Of a stretch of 64,000 nt of DNA, positions 45,070 to 56,690 are shown piece by piece. Made by a program: the position numbers and the translations under genes. This DNA comes from Bos javanicus (taxonomy: Eukaryota > Chordata > Mammalia > Artiodactyla > Bovidae). The notes beneath the pieces are model-generated. The model had not been told where the DNA came from. It searched no databases and saw only the letters and a program-made list of their open reading frames with translations. The stretch lies in assembly GCF_032452875.1 (NCBI RefSeq), contig NC_083869.1:81400501-81464500 (forward strand), written 5' to 3'. Each line of letters starts with the position of its first letter. Within the stretch, counting starts at the first letter, position 1.

Positions 45070-45842
45070 TTGGTGGGAATGCAAACTAGCACAGCCACTA
45101 TGGAGAACAGTGTGAAGATTCCTTAAAAAACTGGAAATAGAACTGCCTTATGACCAAGCAATCCCACTGCTGGGCATACACACTAAGGAAACCAGAATTG
45201 AAAGAGACACGTGTACCCCAATGTTCATCGCAACACTGTTTATAATAGCCAGGATATGGAAGCAACCTATATGTCCATCAGCAGATGAGTGGCTAAGAAA
45301 GCTGTGGTACATATACACAATGGAGTATTACTCAGCCATTAAAAAGAATACATTTGAATCAGTTCTAATGAGTTGGATGAAACTGGAGCCTATTATACAA
45401 AGTGAAATAAGCCAGAAAGAAAAAACACCAATATAGTATACTAACGCATATATATGGAATTTAGAAAGATGGCAACAATAACCCTGTATACGAGACAGCA
45501 AAGAGAAACTGATGTATAGAACAGTCTTTTGGACTCTGTGGGAGAGGGAGAGGGTGGGATGATTTGGGAGAATGGCATTGAAACATGTATAATATCATGT
45601 ATGAAATGAGTCGCCAGTCCAGGTTTGATGGACGATACTGGATGCTTGGGGCTGGTGCACTGGGATGACCCAGAGGATGGTACGGGGAGGGAGGAGGATT
45701 CAGGATGGGGAACACATGTATACCTGTGGCAGATTCATGTTGATATATGGCAAAGCCAATACAAAATTGTAAAGTTAAAAAATTTTTTTTTCTAACAAGA
45801 AAAATAAAATAAAATGAATTCAAAACCATTAAAAAAAAAAAA
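45070..45842 (+). mobile_element. 5'-truncated L1 nested in BovB, with TSD
   Basis: Sense L1 starting in the ORF2 C-terminus ('ttggtgggaatgcaaact'; plus-strand frame 45221-45436 reads MEYYSAIKKNTFESVLMSWM) with ORF2 stop near 45466, 3' UTR and a poly(A) tail. It splits the BovB between 'aaagaccctg' and its repeat after the tail: AAAAGACCCTG at 45059-45069 and 45843-45853. The uncut BovB would read straight through once one copy is removed, as expected. Confidence 0.96.
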
Positions 45843-45853
45843 AAAAGACCCTG

Positions 45854-46049
45854 ATGCTGGGAAAGATTGAGAGCAGGAGGAGAAGGTGATGACAGAGAAT
45901 GAGATGGTTGAATGGCATTACTGACTCAATGGATATGGGTTTGGATAAACTCCGTGAGTTGGTGATGGACAGAGAGGCCTGGCTTGCTGTGGTTCATGGG
46001 GCCGCAAAGAGTCAGACACGACTGAGTGACTGAACTGAACTGAACTGAA
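45854..46049 (+). mobile_element. BovB LINE 3' end (continuation)
   Basis: Resumes the BovB interrupted by the L1 ('gatgctgggaaagattgag') and ends in three CTGAA units ('gaactgaactgaactgaatg'). Confidence 0.93.
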
Positions 46050-46074
46050 TGTAAATAGTGTTTTTTTTTTTTTT

Positions 46075-46347
46075 AATTACAAATTCCATTTGTTCTGTTT
46101 CTGTATATTGTAAAGCAATTGACTACTATATTAAACCTTGTATCCTGCAGTCTTGACATAAGGGCTTATTAGTTTCAGGATTTTATATTATTTTTGACTC
46201 TTTTAGATTTTCTACATAGATGATCATGTCATATATAAAGGACAGATTTATATCTTCCATGCCAATCTGAGTACTTTTGTTTATTTTTACTGACTTCTGC
46301 ATTAGCTACAATTTCTTGTTGAATAGTAATAATGAGAAGGATATCCT
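46075..46347 (-). mobile_element. Ancient L1M ORF2 fragment, left piece
   Basis: Antisense L1M RT region: 'tttctacatagatgatcatg', 'gttgaatagtaataatgag'. It continues at 48105 after a nested BovB. It may be a further part of the same ancient L1M seen at 32.6-35.7 kb, but an internal stretch is missing. Confidence 0.7.
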
Positions 46348-48096
46348 TCAGTTCAGTTCAGTCGCTCAGTTGTGTCCAACTCTTTGCGACCCCATGAATC
46401 ACAGCACGCCAGGCCTCCCTGTGCATCACCAACTCCCGGAGTTCATTCAAACTCATGTCCATCGAGTTGGTGATGCCATCCAGCCATCTCATCCTCTGTC
46501 GTCCCCTTCTCCTCCTGCCCCCAATCCCTCCCAGCATCAGAGTCTTTTCCAATGAGTCAACTCTTCGCATGAGGTGGCCAAAGGACTGGAGTTTCAGCTT
46601 TAGCATCATTCCTTCCAAAGAAATCCCAGGGCTCATCTCCTTCAGAATGGACTGGTTAGATCTCCTTGCAGTCCAAGGGACTCTCAAGAGTCTTCTCCAA
46701 TGGCACACTTCAAAAGCATCAATTCTTCAGTGCTCAGCCTTCTTCACAGTCCAACTCTCATATCCATACATGACTACAGGAAAAACCGTAGCCTTGACTA
46801 GACGAACCTTTTTTGGCAAAGTAATGTCTCTGCTTTTGAATATGCTATCTAGGTTGGTCATAACTTTCCTTCCAAGGAGTAAGCGTCTTTTAATTTCATT
46901 GCTGCCATCACTGTCTGCAATGATTTTGGAGCCCAGAAAAATAAAGTCTGACACTGTTTCCACTGTTTCCCTGATCTATTTCCCATGAAGTGATGGGACC
47001 GGATGCCATGATCTTCGTTTTCTGAATGTTGAGTTTTAAGCCAACTTTTTCACTCTCCACTTTCACTTTCATCAAGAGGCTTTTTAGTTCCTCTTCACTT
47101 TCTGGTGTAAGGGTGGTGTCATCTGTATATCTGAGGTTATTGACATTTCTCCCATCAATCTTGATTCCAGCTTGTGCTTCTTCCAGCCCAGCGTTTCTAA
47201 ATGATGTACTCTGCATAGAAGTTAAATAAACAGGGTGACAATGTACAGCCTTGACATACTCCTTTTCCTATTTGGAACCAGTCTGTTGTTCCATGTCCAG
47301 TTCTAACTGTTGCTTCCTGACCTGATACAAATTTCTCAAGAGGCATATCAGGTGGTCTGGTATTCCCATCTCTTTCAGAATTTTCCACAATTCATTGTGA
47401 TCCACACAGTCAAAGGCTTTGGCATAGTCAATAAAGCAGAAATAGATGTTTTTCTGGAACTCTCTTGCTTTTTCCATGTTCCAGTGGATGTTGGCAATTT
47501 GATCTCTGGTTCCTCTGCATTTTCAAAAAGCAGCGTGAACATCAGGAAGTTCACGGTTCACCTATTGCTAAAGCCTGGCTTGGAGAATTTTGAGCATTAC
47601 TTTACTAGCATGTGAGATGAGTGCAATTGTGTGGTAGTTTGAGCATTCTTTGGCATTGCCTTTCTTTGGGATTGGAATGAAAACTGACCTTTTCCAGTCC
47701 TGTGGCCACTGCTGAGTTTTCCACATTTGCTGGCATATTGAGTGCAGCACTTTCACAGCATCATCTTTCAGGATTTGAAATAGCTCCACTGGAATTCCAT
47801 CATCTCCACTAGCTTTGTTCGTAGTGGTGCTTTCTAAGGACCACTTGCCTTCACATTCCAGGATGTCTGGCTCTAGGTCAGTGATCACACCATCGTGATT
47901 ATCTGAAGATCTTTTTTGTACAGTTCTGTGTATTCTTGCCACCTCTTCTTAATATCTTCTGCTTCTGTTAGGTCCGGACCATTTCTATCCTTTATAGAGC
48001 CCATCTGTGCATGAAATGTTCCCTTGGTATCTCTAATTTTCTTGAAGAGATCTCTAGTCTTTCCCATTCTGTTGTTTTCCTCTATTTCTTTGCATT
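46348..48096 (-). mobile_element. BovB LINE, 5'-truncated, with 8-bp TSD
   Basis: Antisense BovB from a two-to-three-unit TTCAG tail to the endonuclease/RT linker ('tctatttctttgcatt'). GATATCCT flanks it (46340-46347 and 48097-48104) in continuous L1M sequence. Minus-strand frames: 46358-46708 C-terminus, 46908-47216 thumb (YADD is YTDD here: LRYTDDTTLTPESEE), 47268-47477 motif A (FIDYAKAFDCVDHNELWKIL), 47568-47942 RT lead-in. Three or more frameshifts. Confidence 0.94.
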
Positions 48097-48104
48097 GATA
48101 TCCT

Positions 48105-48472
48105 AATATTAGAGGGAAAGCTTTGAGTTTCTCACCATTATGTATGATGTCTGTGATAGTACTTTGTTGTAGGCGGTTTATCAGGTTAAAGTGTATTTTA
48201 ATTTTCATTTAGCTCAAAATATCTGTTAATTTCATTTGAGGTTTCTTTCATCCATGTATAATTTAATACCATTTTAAAAAGTCTCTAAGTACTAGGGGAT
48301 TTTCTGTTATTGATTTCTATTTTAATTCCTTGTTTTCTGAGTGCAGACACTGTATTATTTCCATGCTTTTAAATTTGTGAAAGTGTGGCTTATAGCCCTG
48401 ACTGTGGTCTGTTTTGGTGAATGTTACATGTGAGCTTGAGAAGGATATTCATTCTGTTGCTGGATAAAGTGC
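48105..48472 (-). mobile_element. Ancient L1M ORF2 fragment, right piece
   Basis: L1M resumes: 'agagggaaagctttgag', 'ttattgatttctattttaat', 'gaatgttacatgtgagcttg'. Ends where a BovB 3' fragment begins. Confidence 0.7.
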
Positions 48473-48825
48473 TATTGGAAGGACTGGTGGTGATGCTCAA
48501 AGTGCCAGTACTTTGGCCACCTAATGCAAAAAGCCAACTCATTGGAAAAAAAAAACCCTGATGCTGGTGAAGATTGAAGGCAAAATAAGAGGGTGGCAGA
48601 TAATGAGACTCATTGGAAAAGACCCTGATGCTGAGAAAGATTGAAGGCAAGAGTAGAAGAGGATGGCAGAAAACAAGATGGTTAGATAGTATCACTGCCC
48701 CAATGGACATGAATTTGAGGAAACTCTGGGAGATAATTTAGGACAGAGGAGCCTGTAATGCTACCTTCCATGAGGTCGCAGAGGGTCAGACACAACTTAG
48801 CAACTGAACAACAGCAACAACAGTA
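48473..48825 (+). mobile_element. BovB 3' end with internal duplication
   Basis: Sense BovB C-terminal region and 3' end. The segment from 'tcattggaaaa' to 'gaaggcaa' occurs twice (about 48538 and 48610), giving a partial tandem duplication. The tail is CAACAG-rich instead of CTGAA. Confidence 0.85.
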
Positions 48826-49154
48826 TGGAGTGGCAACTTCCAAGTCTGTTAATGTAGAATTAGAAACCTAAAATTTGTCATTGCAATTTCAAATAGAAAA
48901 ATCTCAGGCAAAATTTTGAGGGATTGAAGACAGTGTGTTGTTTCAATAGATAAAATCAAACATGGATAATTTGATTAAAACTTTTAAAAAAGTTCTAGAA
49001 GTTTGTTACCATGGAAATATTTATTTTTAAATTAAAGCAATTAGGAGGATTCAAAATTCAGTTTAGAATAATTTTAAGTAAACTTTGTTGATGTCTTGCT
49101 CCCATTTCCTAATATATTATATTTGCAATCTTTACTGAAATAATATATACATAT
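48826..49154. other. Unassigned spacer
   Basis: AT-rich; nothing recognised. Confidence 0.5.
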
Positions 49155-49166
49155 ATATAAGTAAGG

Positions 49167-49437
49167 AGAAGGCCATGGCACCCCATTCCAGTACTCTTGC
49201 CTGGAAAATCCCATGGACGGAGGAGCCTGGTAGGCTGCAGTCCATGGGGTTGCTAGGAGTCAGACACGACTGAGCGACTTCACTTTTACTTTTCACTTTC
49301 ATGCATTGGAAAAGGAAATGGCAACCCACTACAGTGTTCTTGCCTGGAGAATCCCAGGGATGGGGGAGCCTGGTGGGCTGCCGTCTATGGGGTCGCACAG
49401 AGTCGGACACGACTAAAGTGACTAGTGGCAGCAGCAC
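49167..49437 (+). mobile_element. Bov-A2 SINE, full-length dimer
   Basis: Same two-monomer structure as the copy at 25.9 kb ('gaaggccatggcaccccatt', 'gcattggaaaaggaaatgg', 'gactagtggcagcagc' end). Flanked by 12-bp direct repeats differing at one base: ATATAAGTAAGG (49155-49166) and ATATAAGGAAGG (49438-49449). Confidence 0.93.
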
Positions 49438-49449
49438 ATATAAGGAAGG

Positions 49450-50282
49450 AGTAGCAATTTTTTTATTTCACTTTTCCACATTATTTTTTTTTAGTTTGAA
49501 TGTTTTCATTATTGAATAGAGTGGCTCTCTGGCATATAGTATTCGTTTTTCATTAGTGAATTTTAAAAAGATGTTATTTATCAATATTTCAGGTGCATTT
49601 AAATAGATGAAACTGAAATATAATATAACCAAAGTCCTTTAACTCAGCATCCATCTCTCCTTCCTTTAGTATTTCTTCTTCTATATTTATGTATTTCTTC
49701 TATATGTGTTTTTCTTCTATATTTACATATAATTCATAAATTCTTTCACATCTTAAAATTTGAAATAAGTATTTTCATCTTGTTTATATTCTTTTACAAA
49801 TATAGTTTTGGCTTAAACTTGTGTTTGAGATTCTCCCTAATTCTTTACATTTTCACACATTTATCTGAAGATGTGTTATCTTTATTTTTGCATAGTTTTA
49901 TTGTTTGAGTATATCCCTCCAGATTTATCATTTCTTCTCTCTATTTTTTTTTTTAATTCCACTCAATCTTTAAGCATGTAGGGGCAATTCCTCACTTAAT
50001 AAGAAAATCTGCAGTTTGAAGGGCAAAGGGAACACATAAAAAAAGAGGAAACCTTACACCCACCTCTCCCCCAAAGAGGTTTTTCAAGCCTGTTGTTAGG
50101 TTGATTAAAATGTTCAGTGAAATTAAGTTTAATTTAAATCTCACTTGTGAAGAATATAACCTTTAAGAATTCAAACACAAGATAAAAGCAAGGTGAAGCA
50201 AATCATTAAATTTAGGTAACTCACATATAAATATTCAGCAGTCAGCACAGTCTAGCAATGTATTAGTTGAATTGTGTTCCCC
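49450..50282. other. Unassigned intergenic DNA
   Basis: AT-rich; nothing recognised. Confidence 0.5.
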
Positions 50283-50292
50283 AAAATTATTC

Positions 50293-50386
50293 GGGAGTTG
50301 GTGATGGACAGGGAGGCCTGGCATGCTGCAGTCCATGGGATTGCAAAGAGTTGGACACGACTGAGAGACTGAACTGAACTGAACTG
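50293..50386 (+). mobile_element. Very short BovB insertion (94 bp) with TSD
   Basis: Only the last ~95 bp of BovB ('gggagttggtgatggacagg' to three CTGAA units) between perfect 10-bp repeats AAAATTATTC (50283-50292 and 50387-50396). An extreme 5' truncation. Confidence 0.95.
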
Positions 50387-50410
50387 AAAATTATTCAAGA
50401 AATACTAGAA

Positions 50411-53400
50411 ACAAAGGGAGAAAAATTAAATCAATAAAATTAGAAATGAAAATGGAGAGATCACAACAGACAACACAGAAATACAAAGGATCATAAGAGA
50501 CTACTATCAACAATTATATGCCATTAAAATGGACAACGTGGAAGAAATGGACAAATTCTTAGAAAAGTACAACTTTCCAAAACTGGACCAGGAAGAAATA
50601 GAAAATCTTAACAGACCCATCACAAGCACGGAAATTGAAACTGTAATCAAAAATCTTACAGCAAACAAAAGCCCAGCTCCTGATGGCTTCACAGCTGAAT
50701 TGTACCAAAAATTTAGAGAAGAGCTAACACCTATCCTACTCAAACTCTTCCAGAAAATTGCAGACGAAGGTAAACTTCCAAACTCATTCTATGAGGCCAC
50801 CATCACCCTAATACCAAAACCTGACAAAGATCCCACAAAAAAAGAAAACTACAGGCCAATATCACTGATGAACATAGATGCAAAAATCCTTAACAAAATT
50901 CTAGCAATCAGAATCCAACAACACATTAAAAAGATCATACACCACGACCAAGTGGGCTTTATCCCAGGGATGCAAGGATTCTTCAATATCCGCAAATCAA
51001 TCAATGTAATACACCACATTAACAAATTGAAAAATAAAAACCATATGATTATCTCAATAGATGCAGAGAAAGCCTTTGACAAAATTCAACATCTATTTAT
51101 GATAAGAACTCTCCAGAAAGCAGGAATAGAAGGAACATACCTCAACATAATAAAAGCTATATATGACAAACCCACAGCAAACATTATCCTCAATGGTGAA
51201 AAATTGAAAGCATCTCCTCTAAAGTCAGGAACAAGACAAGGGTGCCCACTTTCACCATTACTGTTCAACATAGTTTTGGAAGTTTTGGCCACAGCAATCA
51301 GAGCAGAAAAAGAAATAAAAGGAATCCAAATTGGAAAAGAAGAAGTAAAACTCTCACTGTTTGCAGATGACATGATCCTTTACATAGAAAACCCTAAAGA
51401 CTCCACCAGAAAATTACTAGAACTAATCAATGATTATAGCAAAGTTGCAGGATATAAAATCAACACACAGAAATCCCTTGCATTCCCATACACTAATAAT
51501 GAGAAAACAGAAAGAGAAATTAAGGAAACAATTCCATTCACCATTGCAACGGAAAGAATAAAATACTTAGGAATATATCTACCTAAAGAAACTAAAAACC
51601 TATATATAGAAAACTATAAAACACTGGTGAAAGAAATCAAAGAGGACACTAATAGATGGAGAAATATACCATGTTCATGGATTGGAAAAATCAATATAGT
51701 GAAAATGAGTATACTACCCAAAGCAATGTATAGATTCAATGCAATCCCTATCAAGCTACCAACGGTATTCTTCACAGAGCTAGAACAAATAATTTCAGAA
51801 TTTGTATGGAAATACAAAAAACCTCGAATAGCCAAAGTGATCTTGAGAAAGAAGAATGGAACTGGAGGAATCAACCTGCCTGACTTCAGGCTCTACTACA
51901 AAGCCACAGTTATCAAGACAGTATGGTACTGGCACAAAGATAGAAATATAGATCAATGAAACAAAATAGAAAGCCCAGAGATAAATCCACGCACATATGG
52001 ACACCTTATCTTTGACAAAAGAGGCAAGAATATAAAATGTATTAAAGACAATCTCTTTAACAAGTGGTGCTGGGAAAACTGGTCAACCACTTGTAAAAGA
52101 ATGAAACTAGAACACTTTCTAACAGCATACACAAAAATAAACTCAAAATGGATTAAAGATCTAAACGTAAGACCAGAAACTATTAAACTCCTAGAGGAGA
52201 ACATAGGCAAAACACTCTCTGACATACATCACAGCAGGATCCTCTACGACCCACCTCCCAGAATATTGGAAATAAAAGCAAAAATAAACAAATGGGACCT
52301 AATTAAACTTAAAAGCTTCTGCACATCAAAGGAAACTACTAGCAAGGTGAAAAGACAGCCTTCAGAATGGGAGAAAATGATAGCAAATGAAGCAACAGTC
52401 AAACAACGAATCTCAAAAATATACAAGTAACTCCTACAGCTCAACTCCAGAAAAATAAATGACCCAATCAAAAAATGGGCCAAAGAACTAAATAGACATT
52501 TCTCCAAAGAAGACATACAGATGGCTAACAAACACATGAAAAGATGCTCAACATCACTCATTATCAGAGAAATGCAAATCAAAACCACTATGAGGTACCA
52601 TTTCACGCCAGTCAGAATGGCTGCGATCCAAAAGTCTACAAGTAATAAATGCTGGAGAGGGTGTGGAGAAAAGGGAACCCTCTTACACTGTTGGTGGGAA
52701 TGCAAACTAGTACAGCCACTATGGAGAACAGTGTGGAGATTCCTTAAAAAAACTGGAAATAGAACTGCCTTATGACCAAGCAATCCCATGCTGGGCATAC
52801 ACACTGAGGAAACCAGAATTGAAAGAGACACGTGTACCCCAATTTTCATTGCAGCATTGTTAATAATAGCCAGGATATGGAAGCAACCTATATGTCCATC
52901 AGCAGATGAATGGCTAAGAAAGCCGTGGTACATATAAACAATGGAGTATTACTCAGCCATTAAAAAGAACACATTGAATCAGTTCTAATGAGGTGGATGA
53001 AACTGGAGCCTATTATACAGAGTGAAGTCAGCCAGAAAGAAAAACACCAATACAGTATACAATGCATATATATGGAATTTAGAAAGATGGTAACAATAAC
53101 CCTATGTATGAGACAGCAAAAGAGACACTGATGTATAGAACATTCTTATGGACTCTATGTGAGAGGGAGAGGGTGGGATGATTTGGGAGAATGGCATTGA
53201 AACATGTATAATATCATGTATGTAATGAGTTGCCAGTCCAGGTTCGATGCACGATACTGGATGCTTGGGGTTGGTGCACTGGGACGACCCAAAGGGATGG
53301 TATGTGGAGGGAGGAGGGAGGAGGGTTCAGGATGGGGAACACATGTATACCTGTGGCAGATTCATTTCGATATTTGGCAAAACTAATACAATATTGTAAA

Positions 53401-53446
53401 GTTTAAAAATAAAATAAAATTTAAAAAAAAAAGAAAGAAAAAAAAA
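50411..53446 (+). mobile_element. 5'-truncated bovine-type L1, 3.0 kb, with 14-bp TSD
   Basis: Sense L1 from mid ORF2 to an A-rich tail. A perfect duplication AAGAAATACTAGAA flanks it (50397-50410 and 53447-53460). ORF2 runs to a stop near 53081 ('atatatggaatttag'), then a 3' UTR of ruminant L1 type ('gggttcaggatggggaac', 'cagattcatttcgatatttgg'). It landed immediately beside the 94-bp BovB insertion. Confidence 0.97.
50529..52775 (+). pseudogene. L1 ORF2 RT and C-terminal region, three lesions
   Basis: One frame is open for 476 codons (50529-51959) and continues in the same frame at 52101-52430 and 52521-52775. RT motif A is IISIDAEKAFD (Asp178), motif B SGTRQGCPLSPLLFNIVLEV, and motif C LFADDM (residues 278-281), all intact. 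Lesions: TGA at 51957-51959 (family Trp, DQW), TAA at 52428-52430 (family Gln), and an extra A in the A-run near 52747 that shifts the frame into a stop at 52773. The Cys/His motif CWRGCGEKGTLLHCWWEC survives. The endonuclease is lost by 5' truncation; the Met at 50529 is internal. Few lesions suggest a fairly young insertion. Confidence 0.93.
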
Positions 53447-53529
53447 AAGAAATACTAGAATGGTAGTTTCTCAACACAAAATTTGAAAATCCTACAGATT
53501 ATTTCTTGTAGATATGAGTACTGGTCCTT

Positions 53530-53735
53530 TCCCTTAGTACCATGTGTCCTTCAACAAACTATTTAATGTCACTAATCCTTTCCCCAGTGTTAGTTAAATT
53601 TGTTTTCAGTAATTATAGCAACAATAATTAATACCTAACCCAGGCTTCATATATTTATTTTTTTGTGAAATGATATGTTTTATAAAGTGCTTAGCATATA
53701 TTTGTACAAAATGAAGCATTCATCAGTTTTATAAT
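53530..53735 (+). repeat. MIR SINE remnant
   Basis: Weak sense MIR resemblance: 'actatttaatgtcacta', 'taattaatacctaaccc', 'taaagtgcttagcata'. Confidence 0.5.
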
Positions 53736-53811
53736 TTTTAACTATTGTATAGATAACATTCTTTTATATTTTAAAAGTATAAATACCAAATGAGTAAATC
53801 AAGATAAGTAA

Positions 53812-54016
53812 AGGTTAGTTGCTCAGTTGTGTCCGACTCTTTGTGACCCCATGGACTGTGGTCCACCAGGCTTCTCTGTCCATGGAATTTTCTAGGCAGA
53901 AGTACTGGAGTGGGTTGCTTTTTCCTTCTCCAGGGCATCTTCCCGACCAGGGATCCAACCAGGGTCTCCTGTATCACAGGCAGATTCTTTACCATTTGAG
54001 CCACCAAGGAAGCCCT
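53812..54016 (-). mobile_element. Bov-tA SINE, full length
   Basis: Antisense copy with complete head: right end 'accaaggaagccc' (reverse of GGGCTTCC), B-box region 'gggatccaaccagggtctcc', body 'gactctttgtgacccc'. No certain TSD. Confidence 0.92.
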
Positions 54017-54654
54017 TCTGAGCAAGTCATGGACCCCCACTTATTGGACCAGGGAGGGACGAGTGTAAATATTGACCCAAATAGAACATAAAACTATTAT
54101 CAATTTCTGGTTATATTTAAAGATGTTTTCTGCAGTAAATATTAAGCAATGTTTTAGGCCACATTAATAGTGTGAAACTAAACCCACCTCCAAGGAAAAA
54201 GGAAAACAAAGCAATAAGGTCAATGGAATAAAATGAATATAATCTAATAACGGGCCCCCAAATTAGAGAAATCTTATGGGTGTTTTTTATAAATAATGTT
54301 CAGTACAGTGGCTGGCCACTAAGATTCAAATATGTATGAATAGTTACCTGTTAGTAGCAAGTCCTTGATTAATTTTGTTTTCTTTAATTACCTGACTTTT
54401 GTAAATGTTACTTAAAGCATATAGTATCTTATACAACAAAAATAATATATTTTCATAACAGGTAGTGGACTATAAGTTGTCTCTTTGTTGTCAAAGTTTT
54501 GAGTAGATCCTGAAACTGAAAACATAAGATATTGAGTGCGTTATTTTCTACGGTGAATCATTTAACAACTAGGAGTTTTCTCTCAGTGACAGTTAAGAGC
54601 TCACAGAGTCAAAGTACAATCAACCAAAAATTTTACCATATTGTAAATGAGAGA
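54017..54654. other. Unassigned intergenic DNA
   Basis: AT-rich; nothing recognised. Confidence 0.5.
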
Positions 54655-55100
54655 GTATTGATAAATAAATAGGAAGAGAGGCAAGCCTATGAAGACAGTA
54701 AAAATATTAGAGGTTTCCTGGGGTTAAGGAGGAGGCAGGGATGAATAGAGATGAAATGATGAGTAGGGATGACGGTGGAGCATAGACAATTTTTGCTGCC
54801 TTGAAGCTATTCTGTATACAGTGGTAGATACATGCCATTATACATTTGTCAAAACTCATAGAATGAACAGTACCAAAGGTGATCTCTAATGTAATCAATG
54901 GATTCTGAATGATAATTGAGTTATCAATATGGGTTCACCAGTTGTAACAAATGTACTACTCTGGTGTAGAATGTCCATAGTGGGGGTGATTGTACATGTA
55001 TGGGTACAGAAGGTATATGCAAACTCTGTATACTTCCCACACAGTTTTGCTTAAACCTAAAACTGCTCTAAGAATAAAGTTTATTAATTTAAAACAAGCA
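54655..55100 (+). repeat. Ancient L1M 3' UTR
   Basis: Sense L1M 3' end: 'gggatgaatagagatgaaat', 'cattatacatttgtcaaaac', 'aacaaatgtactactctggt', 'aaacctaaaactgctctaag', then AATAAAG. Confidence 0.78.
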
Positions 55101-55600
55101 AGACATTTTTTTTTTTAATTTCTTGGTTTTATAGGAATAATGTATCTTATTAGATGCTTCCCCAGTCTTCCTGATCAAAGTGAAATGATGGCAGGAACGA
55201 ATTGACTTGTACCCATTACAAGCAGAGGGAAACAGTGTGCTAAGGAGAATCACTTTCAGATATTGAGTTTATCTTCAAGAGGGGAAATATGACTTATGCT
55301 ACCCTGCTAGATGATTGCTGTTGCTGTGAAAAGGGGCTGACATGGTGAATAATGTTGGGTTTGATAGTTATTTTATGTCTTCTCATTTTAATTCCCTGAT
55401 TGTTTCTTTTATTATACATTTTAAATTTATTTTATTAATGGTTTCCCTTGTGTTTCTTAACTTAAAGCAACCTAGTGCTAATTAAAACAACATTTAATGC
55501 TGATTTAAATTGTTTATTAAAACTTTTCTCCAATAGCCATTCCCTACTCTCTACTTTGGGCTATTTTTTGTGCTAGTATTTTAATATAAATTATATCTTT
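55101..55600. other. Unassigned intergenic DNA
   Basis: AT-rich; possibly more ancient L1 but not assignable. Confidence 0.4.
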
Positions 55601-56109
55601 CTACAAAAATTCATCAAAATAGTTTGTAATATTTTAGTTGTCATTTAAATCAAATAGAAGAACAAATGAGAAAATACATGTGTGTTTTTATATTTACCTA
55701 TGTAGTTACCTTTACTAGTGTTTTTATTTCCTCAGAAAACTTGAGGTACTATCTAGTGTCCTTCCCTTTTATCTCAAAGAACTTCTTGTTAATTTCTTTG
55801 TGTGGTTGATCTGCTAGTGACAAATCATCTCCATTTTTGTTTATTTGGGACTATTTTAAATTCTCCATGTTTGAAGGATGTTTTTTCTAATAGAATTCAT
55901 AGTTAATAGTATTTTTCTTTCTAGTAGTATATCATCATGCTAGTTTCTGGCCACCATTATTTCTGATAAGAAGTCAGCTATTAATCTTATTGAGGATATT
56001 TTGTACTATGATAATAGTTTCTCTTTTGCTGCCTTTGAAATTTTCTTGTCATTGTCTTTTAGCAGTTCGATCATGAAGTGTCTTGGTAAAGATCTCATTG
56101 ACCTTCTTA
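55601..56109 (-). repeat. Ancient L1/HAL1 coding remnant
   Basis: Antisense text like old L1 or HAL1 coding sequence: 'gataagaagtcagctattaa', 'cttattgaggatattttg', 'gaagtgtcttggtaaagatc'. Highly diverged. Confidence 0.5.
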
Positions 56110-56690
56110 GATGTTAATACTGCAGTGAATACAGGGGAGCATATATCTTTTCTAATTAGTATTTTTCTTTCCTTCATGTAAATAGTCTTAAATGAAATTG
56201 CTGAATTATATGGTGATTCTATTTTTTTGTGAAACCACTGTATTGTTTTCCATAGTGGATGAACCAATTTATAATCCCACCAACAACATACAAGGGTTCC
56301 TTTTTCTCCATATCTTCCCTGACATATTTGTTTGTTGTGTTTTTGACAGTAGACATTCTGACAGATTTAAGCTGCTTTTGTGGCTTTAATTTACATTTTC
56401 CTGATGATTAGTGATATTGAACTTTTTTCATGTGTCTTTTGGCCCTCTATATGTCTTCTTTGGAAACACGTCTATTCAGATTCTCTGCTCATTTTTTAAT
56501 TGGATTCGTTGTTTTGATATTAAATTGTATGGATTTGTTATATATTTTGGATATTAGCCCTTTATCTAATATATTGTTTGCAAATATCTTCTCCCATTCA
56601 GTGGAGTGCCTTTTTTGTTTTTGTTGTTGATGATTTCCTTCATGAATCAAAGCATTTTGGAACTTTGGAACTAACAAGTTCCCTGTTAGT
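56110..56690 (-). repeat. Ancient L1M ORF2 C-terminal remnant
   Basis: Antisense L1M: 'tttccatagtggatgaacc', 'aatcccaccaacaacatac', 'ttttggatattagcccttt', 'aatatcttctcccattcag'. The minus-strand frame 56049-56267 (MVHPLWKTIQWFHKK) echoes LVQPLWKTVWRFLKK of L1 ORF2. Confidence 0.7.

Noticed and set aside
50255..50292. Resemblance to the start of an MLT1-type LTR ('ttgaattgtgttcccc')
   Set aside because: The rest of the LTR is not seen after the L1 and BovB insertions, so the match is too short.
52244..52933. 229-codon minus-strand hydrophobic ORF resembling a membrane protein
   Set aside because: It lies wholly antisense to L1 ORF2; A-rich L1 coding sequence gives Phe/Leu/Ser-rich reverse frames.
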